From assembly GCA_023403845.1 (NCBI GenBank), contig JAEYDL010000026.1, positions 1-64,000 of the forward strand: DNA of 64,000 bases, in the 5' to 3' direction. Source of the stretch: Pseudomonadota bacterium (GTDB lineage Bacteria > Desulfobacterota > Desulfovibrionia > Desulfovibrionales > Desulfovibrionaceae). Of this stretch, positions 52,257-60,956 are shown piece by piece. A program made the translations under genes and the position numbers. The notes beneath the pieces are model-generated. The model was not told where the DNA came from, did no database searches, and saw nothing but the letters and a program-made list of their open reading frames with translations. The stretch's first letter is position 1. Each line of letters opens with the position of its first letter.

Positions 52257-53420
52257 ATGTTACGCCGGTTCTTCCTTTGCCTTTCCTGTCTGTCATTTTT
52301 CCTTTCGGGGTGTGCATTCCAGTCTCCCACACATCCAGGAGAAACATTGCCCGCAGTAAACGAGCCAGCAGTTGATCCTCTGGCCGTTTCCGGCTATTTC
52401 CGCCTGCCGTATGAAGACGCAGTCAAGTTGAGTCGCTCGCTGTCTCCCGCCAGACAGGGACTGGGTTCATGGAAGGACCTTCGTTTTGCCATCAGGCAAA
52501 GTCTCGCCTACGTGGAAGGCCGCCCGGCAGGCCGTGTTGCCCTAAGTATGCCTGATGAGGATATTACCTACGGAGACATGGCCAAGGCACTCCGCCGTCT
52601 TGAAAAATTGCTGCCGGCGCTGGACAGGCATCCCGAACAGCTGGCGACGGCGTTCCGCTGGTATCGTCGCGGTCCAGATTTTGGTTTTACAGGGTATTAT
52701 GAACCAGAAATTCTGGCCTCTCCCGTACAGACAGAACAGTTCAAACACCCGCTCTATCGGACGCCTCCGGATATGAAAAAAATCAAGCGCCGTCGCGGGC
52801 GCTACTATTCGCGCCATGAAATCGACTGCAAGGGTGTTATTCGCGGGCGAGGACTGGAACTGGCCTGGGTGGAAAACCCGGTGGACGCCTTTATCCTGCA
52901 GATTCAGGGATCGGGCCGCCTGCGCTATGAAAACGGTCAAACGCGATCTATTCTTTATGCCAGCCAAAATGGACATAAATATAAAGCTCTTGGACGGGTA
53001 ATGGTTGAGCGTGGGCTGCTAAGGAGGGAAGAAGTCAGCATGGAGGCCATCCGGGCATGGCTGGCCGCTCATCCCGAGCAACAAACCGAGCTTCTGGATA
53101 CCAATCCCAGTTATGTCTTTTTTCGTCTTGGGGACAACAAGGGTTCATACGGCAGCATGGGACGGATACTAACCCCCTGGGTCAGCGTGGCCACGGACCA
53201 AAATGTTCTCCCAAACGGACTGCTCACCATGATGCATCTGGCTCTGCCTGATGAAAACGGGCAGATGACGACCCCCTTCAATGGGCTGTTGCTGCCTCAG
53301 GATACCGGCGGAGCCATTCGCAATAACCGCGTTGATCTGTTCTGCGGCAATGGCCCGTGGGCAACGCATACCGCTGGATATCTGGATACGAAAGGGGCAG
53401 TTTTTCTGCTTCTGCCCTGA
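52257..53420 (+). CDS. mltA: Membrane-bound lytic murein transglycosylase A (MltA)
   Basis: 387 residues. Lipoprotein signal ending LSGC (Cys about 19), so an outer-membrane anchor is expected. The MltA domain (FTGYYEPEILASP; KGVIRGRGLELAWVENPVDAF; IQGSGRLRYENGQ) is followed by the 3D domain with QDTGGAIRNNRVDLFCGNG, which holds the catalytic aspartate. It cuts peptidoglycan glycan strands to 1,6-anhydro ends. O-acetylation of MurNAc blocks this reaction, which makes the two genes that follow (an MBOAT acyltransferase and an SGNH/esterase fusion) notable neighbours. Confidence 0.93.
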   Translation: MLRRFFLCLSCLSFFLSGCAFQSPTHPGETLPAVNEPAVDPLAVSGYFRLPYEDAVKLSRSLSPARQGLGSWKDLRFAIRQSLAYVEGRPAGRVALSMPDEDITYGDMAKALRRLEKLLPALDRHPEQLATAFRWYRRGPDFGFTGYYEPEILASPVQTEQFKHPLYRTPPDMKKIKRRRGRYYSRHEIDCKGVIRGRGLELAWVENPVDAFILQIQGSGRLRYENGQTRSILYASQNGHKYKALGRVMVERGLLRREEVSMEAIRAWLAAHPEQQTELLDTNPSYVFFRLGDNKGSYGSMGRILTPWVSVATDQNVLPNGLLTMMHLALPDENGQMTTPFNGLLLPQDTGGAIRNNRVDLFCGNGPWATHTAGYLDTKGAVFLLLP

Positions 53421-53569
53421 AGCGTCAACCTCCAAAACAGGGGCGGCCAGTTCGCCCAATGCCGAACACATGACAAAACCGGAGAACAGAAGCGTCATGG
53501 ACTTGCAAGGACGGTATGTCCAAGCTATGGTACTACGCTGTTGTCTTCACCCTGTTTGGAAAGGCGCCC

Positions 53570-55021
53570 ATGAATTTCGTCACGCTTGAGTTCGCGGCCT
53601 TTTTTCTTGTTGTTCTGTTTTTTGGCGGCTTGTTGCGACATAATCCCGGTCCATATCGGGTGATCCTTCTCTGCTGCAATCTGTTTTTTTATGCCTCGGC
53701 GGGGATTATTTTTGTTCCTCTGTTGCTGGGAGTGGCTTTCCTGAACTGGGGAACGGCCAGACTTCTGTTCTCTCTGGGAGATTCCCGGAGGCGTGCGCGC
53801 AAGAGCGTCATCGCTCTGAATATTGCCATTCACATTGCTCTTCTGGCCTTTTTTAAATACTACGAGTTCCTTTTGCTGGGGCTGGAATCGCTGTGCGGCT
53901 TCATGGGCTTCGGAAATTCCGGTCTCGTCGAGGCCTTCCGGGTTACGGACATTCTTTTTCCCGTCGGACTTTCCTTCTACACCTTTCAAGGCCTTTCCTA
54001 TGCCGTGGATCAATATCGTACGCCGGAACACCAGCCCTGCTCCTTTATGGATGTTCTGCTTTTCGTGTCCTTTTTCCCTACTATCATGGCAGGCCCCATT
54101 ATGCGTGCCAGCCAGTTTTTCCCTCAGTTGCAACGGCAGCAATTTGATTCCCGTTCCCTCCAGGAGGGGTTTGCGCTGATTCTGAGCGGACTGTTCAAGA
54201 AAGTGGTCATCGCCAGCTATCTTTCAGAGCATATCGTCAGAGATGTCTTTCTGTCCCCCGAGTTCTACTCCTCCTGGACGATTCTTGCCGCCGTATACGC
54301 CTACTCCATCCAGATTTTCTGTGACTTTTCAGGTTATTCGGATATGGCCATCGGCATTGGACGCCTCATGGGATATCGGTTGCCGGAAAACTTCCGTTCT
54401 CCCTATCTGGCGTTCAATCTTCAAGATTTCTGGCGCAGATGGCATATTACGCTATCCCTGTGGCTGCGTGACTACCTGTATATTCCACTCGGCGGGAGCA
54501 AACAGGGGAATCGTTATCTCAATCTTCTCATTACTATGGGACTTGGGGGACTCTGGCATGGTTCCCATCTGCGTTTTTTGGTCTGGGGACTGATGCATGG
54601 TCTTGGACTGGCGGTAGTCCATGCCTTCCAGCTCCTGAAATCAAGAATGATCAAATCCCCAAAGTCTATTCCTCCGATACTCGAAAAGTGCGCCAAACCC
54701 TTGGCCTGGGTTCTGACGTTTCATTTCGTCTCCTTCCTCTGGATATTCTTTCGGGCTGAAGACATGGAACGCAGCCTTGAAATCCTTCGCCGCATCTTTC
54801 AGTTCGGACAACCCGGGGATGGTTTTCCTGTTCTGGTCATTCCCGCCATCCTGGCAGGATTTCTCATCCAGCTATACGGAAGACATCTTTTCTACGCCTT
54901 CATTCACATGCAGGAACGGCTCCCCTGGTATGTACAGGCCTTTGTACTTTCTCTCATCGGTGGTTTGATCCTCAAGATGGGACCTGACGGCGTCATGCCG
55001 TTCATCTATTTCCAATTCTGA
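53570..55021 (+). CDS. MBOAT-family membrane O-acyltransferase (PatA/AlgI-like)
   Basis: 483 residues, about ten membrane helices. Family motifs: FPVGLSFYTFQGLSYAVDQYR, FFPTIMAGPIMRASQFFPQL, IFCDFSGYSDMAIGIGRLMGY, NFRSPYLAFNLQDFWRRWHITLS, GGLWHGSHLRF and the invariant histidine in VWGLMHGLGLA. It should move acetyl groups from cytoplasmic donor across the membrane, as PatA, AlgI and DltB do. An alternative start at 53516 also has AAGGA upstream; 53570 is favoured because the family N-terminus (MNFVTLEF) starts there. It is 12 bases from the next gene, the presumed periplasmic transferase. Confidence 0.9.
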   Translation: MNFVTLEFAAFFLVVLFFGGLLRHNPGPYRVILLCCNLFFYASAGIIFVPLLLGVAFLNWGTARLLFSLGDSRRRARKSVIALNIAIHIALLAFFKYYEFLLLGLESLCGFMGFGNSGLVEAFRVTDILFPVGLSFYTFQGLSYAVDQYRTPEHQPCSFMDVLLFVSFFPTIMAGPIMRASQFFPQLQRQQFDSRSLQEGFALILSGLFKKVVIASYLSEHIVRDVFLSPEFYSSWTILAAVYAYSIQIFCDFSGYSDMAIGIGRLMGYRLPENFRSPYLAFNLQDFWRRWHITLSLWLRDYLYIPLGGSKQGNRYLNLLITMGLGGLWHGSHLRFLVWGLMHGLGLAVVHAFQLLKSRMIKSPKSIPPILEKCAKPLAWVLTFHFVSFLWIFFRAEDMERSLEILRRIFQFGQPGDGFPVLVIPAILAGFLIQLYGRHLFYAFIHMQERLPWYVQAFVLSLIGGLILKMGPDGVMPFIYFQF

Positions 55022-55033
55022 TTCGGGGTGGAC

Positions 55034-56995
55034 ATGCAGACAGATTCTCCTCGTGACAGCCGTGCGCTTACTTCAGGACGGGCTCTGGGCATTTATGCGT
55101 TGTCTTTTTTCCTGATGCTGTTGCTTGACGCGGGGCGTTTTTCCGCTTTGCTGGATCGTCTGGATATCCCCCCGCTGGCCATAGCCGGCGATTGTATCGA
55201 AAAGGTAGCGGAAATTACTGGAGCAGGCCCGCTTGCACGTACGGAATCCACCCTTTTGAACCAGCTGACACCACAAAAATTTGTCGGTTCAGTTTCTGCT
55301 TCTCAGGAACAGGAAACTGTATATCGGGCTCTTCAAGAACTGCAGGCGCACCCCTCTCCGACGGATGCGTCTGCCCCTCCCCAGCCTGCATCATCTCAGA
55401 TCAGACCTCTTCCAGAACAGGCTCTCGGAACTCCAACTGTCCAGAATCCACAAGACGAAAAAGAGTCAGAAACCGTTTCCCCGCCAATCCCGCAACACAA
55501 GCCGCGTGTTCTGCTCGTCGGGGACTCCATGATGATGGAGGGATTTGGTCCGGTTCTCCAGAGGACCCTTCGCAAACGTCCCGACATCGAAGTTATTCGT
55601 GAAGGTCGATACTCTACCGGACTCAGCCGCCGGGACTACTTCGACTGGCCGGCGCATCTGAAACAACTGGTGGAACGTGACGACCCAGATCTCGTCATTA
55701 TCTGCATGGGAGCCAACGATCCTCAGGATATTATTGATGAGAACAAGAAACGACATCATGCAGACAGCGCTTCATGGAAAGAGGTGTATCGAAGCCGCGC
55801 CGAACAGTTGCTGAACATTGCCACCTCCAGAGGAAGCAGAGTGATCTGGGCAGGGTTGCCTATCATGAGCAAGGAGCCTTACTCTACACGAATCCGCCGG
55901 CTTTCCAACCTGCAGAAGGAAGCCTGCGAAAAATTCCCGCAACAGGCCATATTCGTGGACACAAAGGCGGCATTGGCCGATAGCTCCGGGAAGTACACGA
56001 CATTCATGACCGATGAAAAGGGACGACATGTCCGCTTGCGTTACAAGGACATGGTCCATGTCACGGAGGACGGAGGCAGGCTCTTGACCGCACGTCTTCT
56101 GCCGTTCATCGACAGGCAGCTGGCACAGGGACGTTTACACTCGACACCATTGTCGTCCATGGCCGATAACGTGTCTCAGACCATAAGCGATAATGATAGC
56201 CCGCTGGATAAAGTCATGCTTTCCAGCACCCCGCACACTGAAAGATATTCTTTCCATTCACATGCCAGAGGGAAAGAAGTCACCTATTATGCCTTTCTGC
56301 CGGAAAAAAAGAAGGCTGATGAAAAATTCCCCGTAATCTATCTTTTGCATGGTGCCTTTGAGTCAGGGGAAGTATGGAAACGCGAAGCCGAAAAGGATCT
56401 TCTGGCTCTGGCCTCGCGTCATCGCCTTATCTTCATTGCGCCTTCCTGCGAGCCGCTGGGCTGGTACCTTGACAGCCCTCTTGTAGCGGACAGCCAGATC
56501 GAAACCTTTCTTATACAGGAATTCTTGCCCTATGTGGAAAAAACATTTCCTGTATCTTCCCGTAAGAGTCTGATGGGAATTTCCATGGGGGGACATGGGG
56601 CGTTATCCATCGGTTTGCGGCATCCCGACCAGTTCGTTTCCCTAAGTTCCATGAGTGGAGTTCTTGATATCACGCGCCATCCGCAGCAGTGGAAACTGAA
56701 GGAACTTCTTGGTCCCTTTCCTCAGGAACGACAGGCGTGGCAAAGCCATGCCCCATTTTATCTCCTGAAACGGGATATGCCCCTGACGACTCCCCCGATG
56801 CTTATTACCACAGGCAAGCAGGATCGTCTTGTTCTGCAGGAAAACCGGGCCTTCCGCGATCTGTTGCGCAGGCGGCACTTTCGGTATCTTTACCGGGAGG
56901 CCCCCGGAGAACACGACTGGGACTACTGGCATACCGAGTTAACGCAGCACGTTGTCTTTCACACCGAGACGCTTATGCAGCCTCCGGCACCATAA
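55034..56995 (+). CDS. SGNH (DUF459-like) acetyltransferase/hydrolase fused to a serine esterase domain
   Basis: 653 residues. Residues about 15-40 are one membrane helix (ALGIYALSFFLMLLLDAG), then a proline-rich linker (about 80-155). Residues about 155-365 are an SGNH domain: S165 in LLVGDSMMMEGFG, the glycine block near RYSTGLSRRDYFDWP, N228 in MGANDP and H342 in DMVHVTEDGG. Residues about 400-650 are an esterase-D-like alpha/beta hydrolase: IYLLHGAFESG, S517 in MGISMGGHGALS, D597 in GKQDRL and H627 in GEHDWDYW. Both catalytic sets look complete. Only 12 bases follow the MBOAT gene. It would act in the periplasm. The fusion joins a transferase-like and a hydrolase-like part in one chain. 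Confidence 0.88.
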   Translation: MQTDSPRDSRALTSGRALGIYALSFFLMLLLDAGRFSALLDRLDIPPLAIAGDCIEKVAEITGAGPLARTESTLLNQLTPQKFVGSVSASQEQETVYRALQELQAHPSPTDASAPPQPASSQIRPLPEQALGTPTVQNPQDEKESETVSPPIPQHKPRVLLVGDSMMMEGFGPVLQRTLRKRPDIEVIREGRYSTGLSRRDYFDWPAHLKQLVERDDPDLVIICMGANDPQDIIDENKKRHHADSASWKEVYRSRAEQLLNIATSRGSRVIWAGLPIMSKEPYSTRIRRLSNLQKEACEKFPQQAIFVDTKAALADSSGKYTTFMTDEKGRHVRLRYKDMVHVTEDGGRLLTARLLPFIDRQLAQGRLHSTPLSSMADNVSQTISDNDSPLDKVMLSSTPHTERYSFHSHARGKEVTYYAFLPEKKKADEKFPVIYLLHGAFESGEVWKREAEKDLLALASRHRLIFIAPSCEPLGWYLDSPLVADSQIETFLIQEFLPYVEKTFPVSSRKSLMGISMGGHGALSIGLRHPDQFVSLSSMSGVLDITRHPQQWKLKELLGPFPQERQAWQSHAPFYLLKRDMPLTTPPMLITTGKQDRLVLQENRAFRDLLRRRHFRYLYREAPGEHDWDYWHTELTQHVVFHTETLMQPPAP

Positions 56996-57003
56996 GTATG
57001 ACC

Positions 57004-57030
57004 GTCTCTTGCCAGGCGCAGGCAAGAGGG
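57004..57030 (+). terminator. Hairpin after the SGNH/esterase gene
   Basis: CTCTTGCC (57006-57013) and GGCAAGAG (57021-57028) pair perfectly around AGGCGCA; no T run follows, so termination is uncertain. Confidence 0.5.
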
Positions 57031-57271
57031 AGAAAACGTGTCCGCTTTCCAAAAGAAGAGCTTTGGGAAAGCATGAAGCGCCTGTACAGATGAAAAAGCC
57101 TGTTCTTTTAGAGATGCGTAGCGATATGACGACCGAATGTCGGAAGCTGCACGGAACGGCAGTCAGACAAAACCGGCAAGAACAACATGCCGCCCAACGT
57201 AACCCATCAAGGAACTCGTCGCTCTCCCGAAAACGCCTGCAGGAAGGCGGCACGAGCACCGAGTACAGGAA

Positions 57272-57769
57272 TCATTTGCACGCGCTTTCTCTAATACGTT
57301 CCACGAGTCCCGTCGTAGAATATCCTTCAAGCAGAGGCAGGCTGATGACGCGTCCACCACGGGCCTGCACTACTTCCCGCCCCACGATCTTCTCTACGGC
57401 CCAGTCCCCTCCCTTCACCAGGACATCCGGCTGAATGACCTGGATCAGCTCTGCGGGAGTGTCCTCATCAAAGCTGGTGACGAAATCTACGCTCCCAAGA
57501 TGTGCGAGAACAAACGCCCTAATGGCATAAGAGTTTATGGGGCGGTCTTTTCCCTTGCCCAGCCTTCTGACCGAGGCATCCGTATTGATGCCAAGGACAA
57601 GCACGTCTCCAAGAGCGCGAGCCCGGGCCAGCAGATCCACATGTCCGGGATGCAGGATGTCATAACATCCGTTGGTAAAGACGATCTTCTTTTTGTTTTC
57701 CCTCAAGGCAGTCAGTCTGGGCAACAGAGCATCGACGGAAAGGACCTTGGGATGCATCAAGTCAGGCAT
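57272..57769 (-). CDS. rfaE2: D-glycero-beta-D-manno-heptose 1-phosphate adenylyltransferase (RfaE2/HldE C-terminal type)
   Basis: 165 residues, a stand-alone nucleotidyltransferase. IVFTNGCYDILHPGHVDLLARARALGD carries the HxGH motif; VLGINTDASVRRLGKGKDRPIN and LVKGGDW complete the family signature. It makes ADP-heptose for the lipopolysaccharide core. In E. coli the domain is fused to the kinase HldE; here it is separate, as in many delta-proteobacteria. The kinase partner is not in the window. Confidence 0.93.
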   Translation of the reverse strand: MPDLMHPKVLSVDALLPRLTALRENKKKIVFTNGCYDILHPGHVDLLARARALGDVLVLGINTDASVRRLGKGKDRPINSYAIRAFVLAHLGSVDFVTSFDEDTPAELIQVIQPDVLVKGGDWAVEKIVGREVVQARGGRVISLPLLEGYSTTGLVERIRESACK

Positions 57770-57790
57770 TGCGACTTTTTCCTCCGAGTT

Positions 57791-57820
57791 GAAAAAGGGA
57801 TTATCCCGAAAGATAATCCC
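57791..57820 (-). terminator. Terminator of the mucR-type gene
   Basis: On the minus strand GGGATTATC-TTTCGG-GATAATCCC followed by TTTTTC, 13 bases after the mucR stop and upstream of the heptose gene. Confidence 0.8.
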
Positions 57821-57832
57821 ATTACCTGAAAA

Positions 57833-58234
57833 TCAGGCCACCGGCTTGCGGCGCTTTTCCCACAGCTTCATATCTTTCATCTTCTTGCGCCGTTCACGCT
57901 GCAACCCCTTGCATACCAGAGGGGTATCCTTTTTCAGTCCCCACTTTTCCCGATATGCTCCGGCATCAAGCCCATGACTGGCCAGATGTTTGCGCGTCAG
58001 AATTTTGAAGGTCTTGCCACATTCAAGGCAGGTAATGGATTTTTCCTTGACGGACTTTCGAGGATCACCCAGGGCTTCCCCTCCCGATTCATCAACAATA
58101 CCTTCCCCTTCGGCTACGCCCCGGATATCAGAAGAGAGACGGCGGACCATCGAAATAATTTCATCTTCAGCCATGACCCTCACACTGGCCTGAGCCTTGA
58201 CGATGTCCAAAGCTTCCTTCAAAAAATCATCCAT
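57833..58234 (-). CDS. MucR-family transcriptional regulator
   Basis: 133 residues. The C-terminal half has the MucR/Ros zinc-finger CLECGKTFKILTRKHLASHGLDAGAYREKWGL and a basic tail (RERRKKMKDMK). MucR proteins are H-NS-like or Ros-type regulators of surface polysaccharides and motility. The start at 58234 is supported by a strong AGGAGG 5 bases away. The upstream region holds two clear palindromes (58380-58391 and 58464-58482). It is followed by a terminator. Confidence 0.93.
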   Translation of the reverse strand: MDDFLKEALDIVKAQASVRVMAEDEIISMVRRLSSDIRGVAEGEGIVDESGGEALGDPRKSVKEKSITCLECGKTFKILTRKHLASHGLDAGAYREKWGLKKDTPLVCKGLQRERRKKMKDMKLWEKRRKPVA

Positions 58235-58379
58235 ATGAACCTCCTGGGATAACAGGTACATCAAACTTTTGATGATGACGGCAACGGCATGAAGTCCTGA
58301 ATTCGTAGTAGAAAAAAAAGATTATTCTGTAAACGCATTTAGAATACAGCTGACTGTAAGAACATGCTTTCTTTCCCAA

Positions 58380-58391
58380 TACGACGTCGTA
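58380..58391. repeat. 12-base perfect palindrome TACGACGTCGTA
   Basis: Self-complementary over all 12 bases, about 145 bases upstream of the mucR start codon. Confidence 0.6.
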
Positions 58392-58463
58392 AAGCGGAAA
58401 AATTGAAACATCCGATAGGGAATCATTCTTTCTGAAACACCAGTAACGGCAAAGCGACATACT

Positions 58464-58482
58464 TTGTGTGACTATCACACAA
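58464..58482. promoter_or_regulatory. 19-base palindrome TTGTGTGA-CTA-TCACACAA
   Basis: Perfect 8-base arms with a 3-base centre. It resembles CRP/FNR or Rex sites (TTGTG...CACAA) but its spacing matches neither exactly. Confidence 0.6.
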
Positions 58483-58546
58483 GAATGGCAGTAACGCAAT
58501 AGCCATTATGCAACTGAACGCAGTCTCTCCGGTCTTTTCAGCCAAA

Positions 58547-60118
58547 TCATGCGTAATCGCGGGGATCGATACCGTATTTTTTTATCTTGTAGTTGACTAT
58601 GCGGTAGGTAACCTGAAGATCCCGGGCCGCCTGCAGCATGTTTCCTCGCGCCCGCTGCAGAGCGTCGATCAGCAATTCCTGTTCAAAGCGAGCCACTGCA
58701 TCATTGAAGGGCAGGATCTCTCCGCCACGAGCCTCCTGTAGTTCCTCGGGCAGCTGTGCAGCCCGCAGCACGGCGCCTTCCCCCGCATGAACTGCCTTGT
58801 CAATACATTGTGCGAGCTCCCGAATATTGCCGGGCCAGCCATACTGTTCCAGCAGCTCCTTTGCGGGAGCAGCAATTCTTTCCACAATGCGTCCGCAGGC
58901 TTCTCCGGAAGTTTTCAAAAAATGTTCGGCCAGAGGCATGATGTCTTCAGGTCGCTCCCGCAAAGGAGGGAGATGTATGGAAACGGCCCCGATCCGATTG
59001 AGGAGATCTTCAAGAAACAGCCCCTGCCGTACTAGAACATGCAGATCTTGTGTTGTCGAACAAATCAGACGGACATCAATCTCGACCGGCTGCCCTCCTC
59101 CTGCTCGAGTAACCTTTTTTTCCTGCAGAACTTGAAGAAGACGTGCCTGAAGACGCAAGGAAAGCCGGTCCACGTTATCCAGGAAAAGCGTGCTGCAATG
59201 CGCCAGCTCAAATAGGCCCTTGCGCGTCTGCACGGCCCCAGGAAATGCCCCCTTCCGGTATCCGAACAGCTCTCGCTCCAGAAGTTCGTCGGACGGCTGT
59301 TCCGCTTCATCCGAAATGGAATAAAAACGGATCATCGGCATATCGTGACGCGGCCCTGCCGCATGGATCAGTGCGGCGATTTTGGCCTTGCCCGTTCCCC
59401 GTTCTCCCAAAAGCAGAACGGGAGAACGCCCATGAGCGGCATATCCGGCCTGCTTGAGTACTTCGCGCATAGACGCCGACTCAGCGATTACGCCATCCTC
59501 AAGGTTCCCAGTTAATTCAGGATTCTTTCCGCTTCGTTCCGCAATGCGTTGCTGCCGGGCCATGTCGTCCTGAAGATATGCAACCTGCGTCGCTATCATA
59601 CTCGCCACAACTTCAAGAAAGCTCCGGTACATCTCCAGATCTTCCCGGGCCGTACGGGGGGTATCTACACTCAGAACTCCAATAACCCTGCGGGCCTGCC
59701 CCTCGCCAGCTTCCCATGCCGCCAGAGGCGCAAGAACCGGAACGGAGAGAAACGCAAGTGAGGCGAGTTCTTCCTCAGTACGCGCAAAAAACTTGTTTAA
59801 AAACACGGGATGATCTTTCAGGCACTCGACAATAACCGGCTTGCCCGAAACAAAGACCTGCCCAGTGACCCCCATGCCGGGTTCATAGACGACCTGTCCC
59901 GCCCGAGGAGCCCCATCGGTCACGCACAGTCTTAACGTTCGGGTTTCCGGATCGAAGATGACCAAATGCGGTCGCAAAAAACCATGTTGTTCCGCCAGCA
60001 GCGCCAGTAGAAACTGAAGAGATGCCTGGAACCCCCGCTCTGGTCCCATGCTGGAGGCAATGCGGCGTAATGTTTCAAGATAACGAACAGTATCAGGAGA
60101 AGATGTATTGCATGTCAT
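58547..60118 (-). CDS. Sigma-54-type enhancer-binding protein with GAF domain and altered core motifs
   Basis: 523 residues from ATG 60118 (a GTG at 60160 would give 537). Residues about 20-180 are a NifA-like GAF sensor (MGVTGQVFVSGKPVIVE; RVIGVLSVDTPR). The AAA+ core follows with Walker A GERGTGKA (about 238-245; usual GETGTGKE), GAFPGA instead of GAFTGA (about 290-295), Walker B TLFLDN instead of TLFLDE (about 310-315), and FLEDLLNRI where FREDLYYRL is usual. GWPGNIREL and a C-terminal Fis-type helix-turn-helix (about 485-515, GNMLQAARDLQVTYRIVNYKI) are normal. Altered residues include the Walker B glutamate and one arginine finger, so sigma-54 activation may be lost or modified. Lies upstream of mucR on the same strand. 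Confidence 0.88.
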   Translation of the reverse strand: MTCNTSSPDTVRYLETLRRIASSMGPERGFQASLQFLLALLAEQHGFLRPHLVIFDPETRTLRLCVTDGAPRAGQVVYEPGMGVTGQVFVSGKPVIVECLKDHPVFLNKFFARTEEELASLAFLSVPVLAPLAAWEAGEGQARRVIGVLSVDTPRTAREDLEMYRSFLEVVASMIATQVAYLQDDMARQQRIAERSGKNPELTGNLEDGVIAESASMREVLKQAGYAAHGRSPVLLLGERGTGKAKIAALIHAAGPRHDMPMIRFYSISDEAEQPSDELLERELFGYRKGAFPGAVQTRKGLFELAHCSTLFLDNVDRLSLRLQARLLQVLQEKKVTRAGGGQPVEIDVRLICSTTQDLHVLVRQGLFLEDLLNRIGAVSIHLPPLRERPEDIMPLAEHFLKTSGEACGRIVERIAAPAKELLEQYGWPGNIRELAQCIDKAVHAGEGAVLRAAQLPEELQEARGGEILPFNDAVARFEQELLIDALQRARGNMLQAARDLQVTYRIVNYKIKKYGIDPRDYA

Positions 60119-60207
60119 GGAGGGCCTCGAGAGAACCTTCGTGCATTTTATTGGCGGCACTGAAAAGCAGAGGATGAGGAAACGAGCGGCCCAAGGTCAA
60201 ATGCAAT

Positions 60208-60239
60208 CGCGGGCTACCGTCGCTCAACGGCAGCCCGCG
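60208..60239 (-). terminator. Terminator-like hairpin after the TPR gene
   Basis: CGCGGGCT and AGCCCGCG arms plus an inner ACCGT/ACGG-type stem; very stable, without a clear T run. Confidence 0.55.
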
Positions 60240-60263
60240 ACATGGCAAAAAGGGAAGTCTGGC

Positions 60264-60956
60264 TCAGGACCTGGCGGCGATTCTTGCCCTCAGTTCAGCA
60301 ATCTTGGCTTGTACGTAACCCAGATTTTCATTTCCGGCGGATGTCGCGATGGCTTCATATCCGGCCAGCGCCCGGTTCAGATCTCCGGCCTGCTCAGCGC
60401 TGATGGCCTGACCCTCTGCAATGACCGGACGCATGCTTTCAGGAGCATTTTTTTCAAGAGCATCCAGCACGGCCAATGCCTCCGCCGGCTTGTTCGAACG
60501 CTGGAGAATATCGGCCTGATTAAGGGCGGCCATCAATCCGATGGGACCCTTAGGATCCTGTGCGTACAAAGAACCGTAAGCTGCGGCAGCCCTGGGCAGA
60601 TCCTGCATTCCCAGAGCCGTTATTGCGATATCCAGCTCTACACCGAGCCGCATGCCGGCAGGGATATCGGCAGCGATTCTTTCAAGAGCCGCAATCCGCT
60701 CCGCTCCAGATGTACTTACCCGAATATGTCCCAAAGCAATCTCGGCATCACGCTGAACGGAACTTTCGTGCCAGCGCCAGCCACCAACTGCGGCAATGGC
60801 GAGAATCAGAACGACGACACACCCTACAAGAAGCTTGGCATGCATGACGACAAACCGCAACAGCGGAGTCGCCTCTGCGGAAACTTCGGACTGAAGCTCT
60901 CCCATCAGACCGTTTTGAGCAAGCTGGGGACCGTTCAAACGAAAAGGATCGGACAT
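60264..60956 (-). CDS. Membrane-anchored TPR protein (YfgM-like)
   Basis: 230 residues. A cytoplasmic N-terminus is followed by one membrane helix (about 38-62, HAKLLVGCVVVLILAIAAVGGW), then helical TPR-like repeats to the end (DLPRAAAAYGSLYAQDPKGP; AEALAVLDALEKNAPES; GDLNRALAGYEAI). Topology suits a periplasmic chaperone-type scaffold of the YfgM/Sec-associated family. AAGGAG 6 bases before the ATG at 60956 sets the start. Located 146 bases upstream of the sigma-54-type regulator gene on the same strand, with a hairpin between. Confidence 0.75.
   Translation of the reverse strand: MSDPFRLNGPQLAQNGLMGELQSEVSAEATPLLRFVVMHAKLLVGCVVVLILAIAAVGGWRWHESSVQRDAEIALGHIRVSTSGAERIAALERIAADIPAGMRLGVELDIAITALGMQDLPRAAAAYGSLYAQDPKGPIGLMAALNQADILQRSNKPAEALAVLDALEKNAPESMRPVIAEGQAISAEQAGDLNRALAGYEAIATSAGNENLGYVQAKIAELRARIAARS

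Larger units (their letters stand above)
58235..58546. other. Regulatory region upstream of mucR
   Basis: No gene is supported. It contains TACGACGTCGTA (58380-58391) and a 19-base palindrome (58464-58482), both plausible operators for mucR. Confidence 0.5.
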
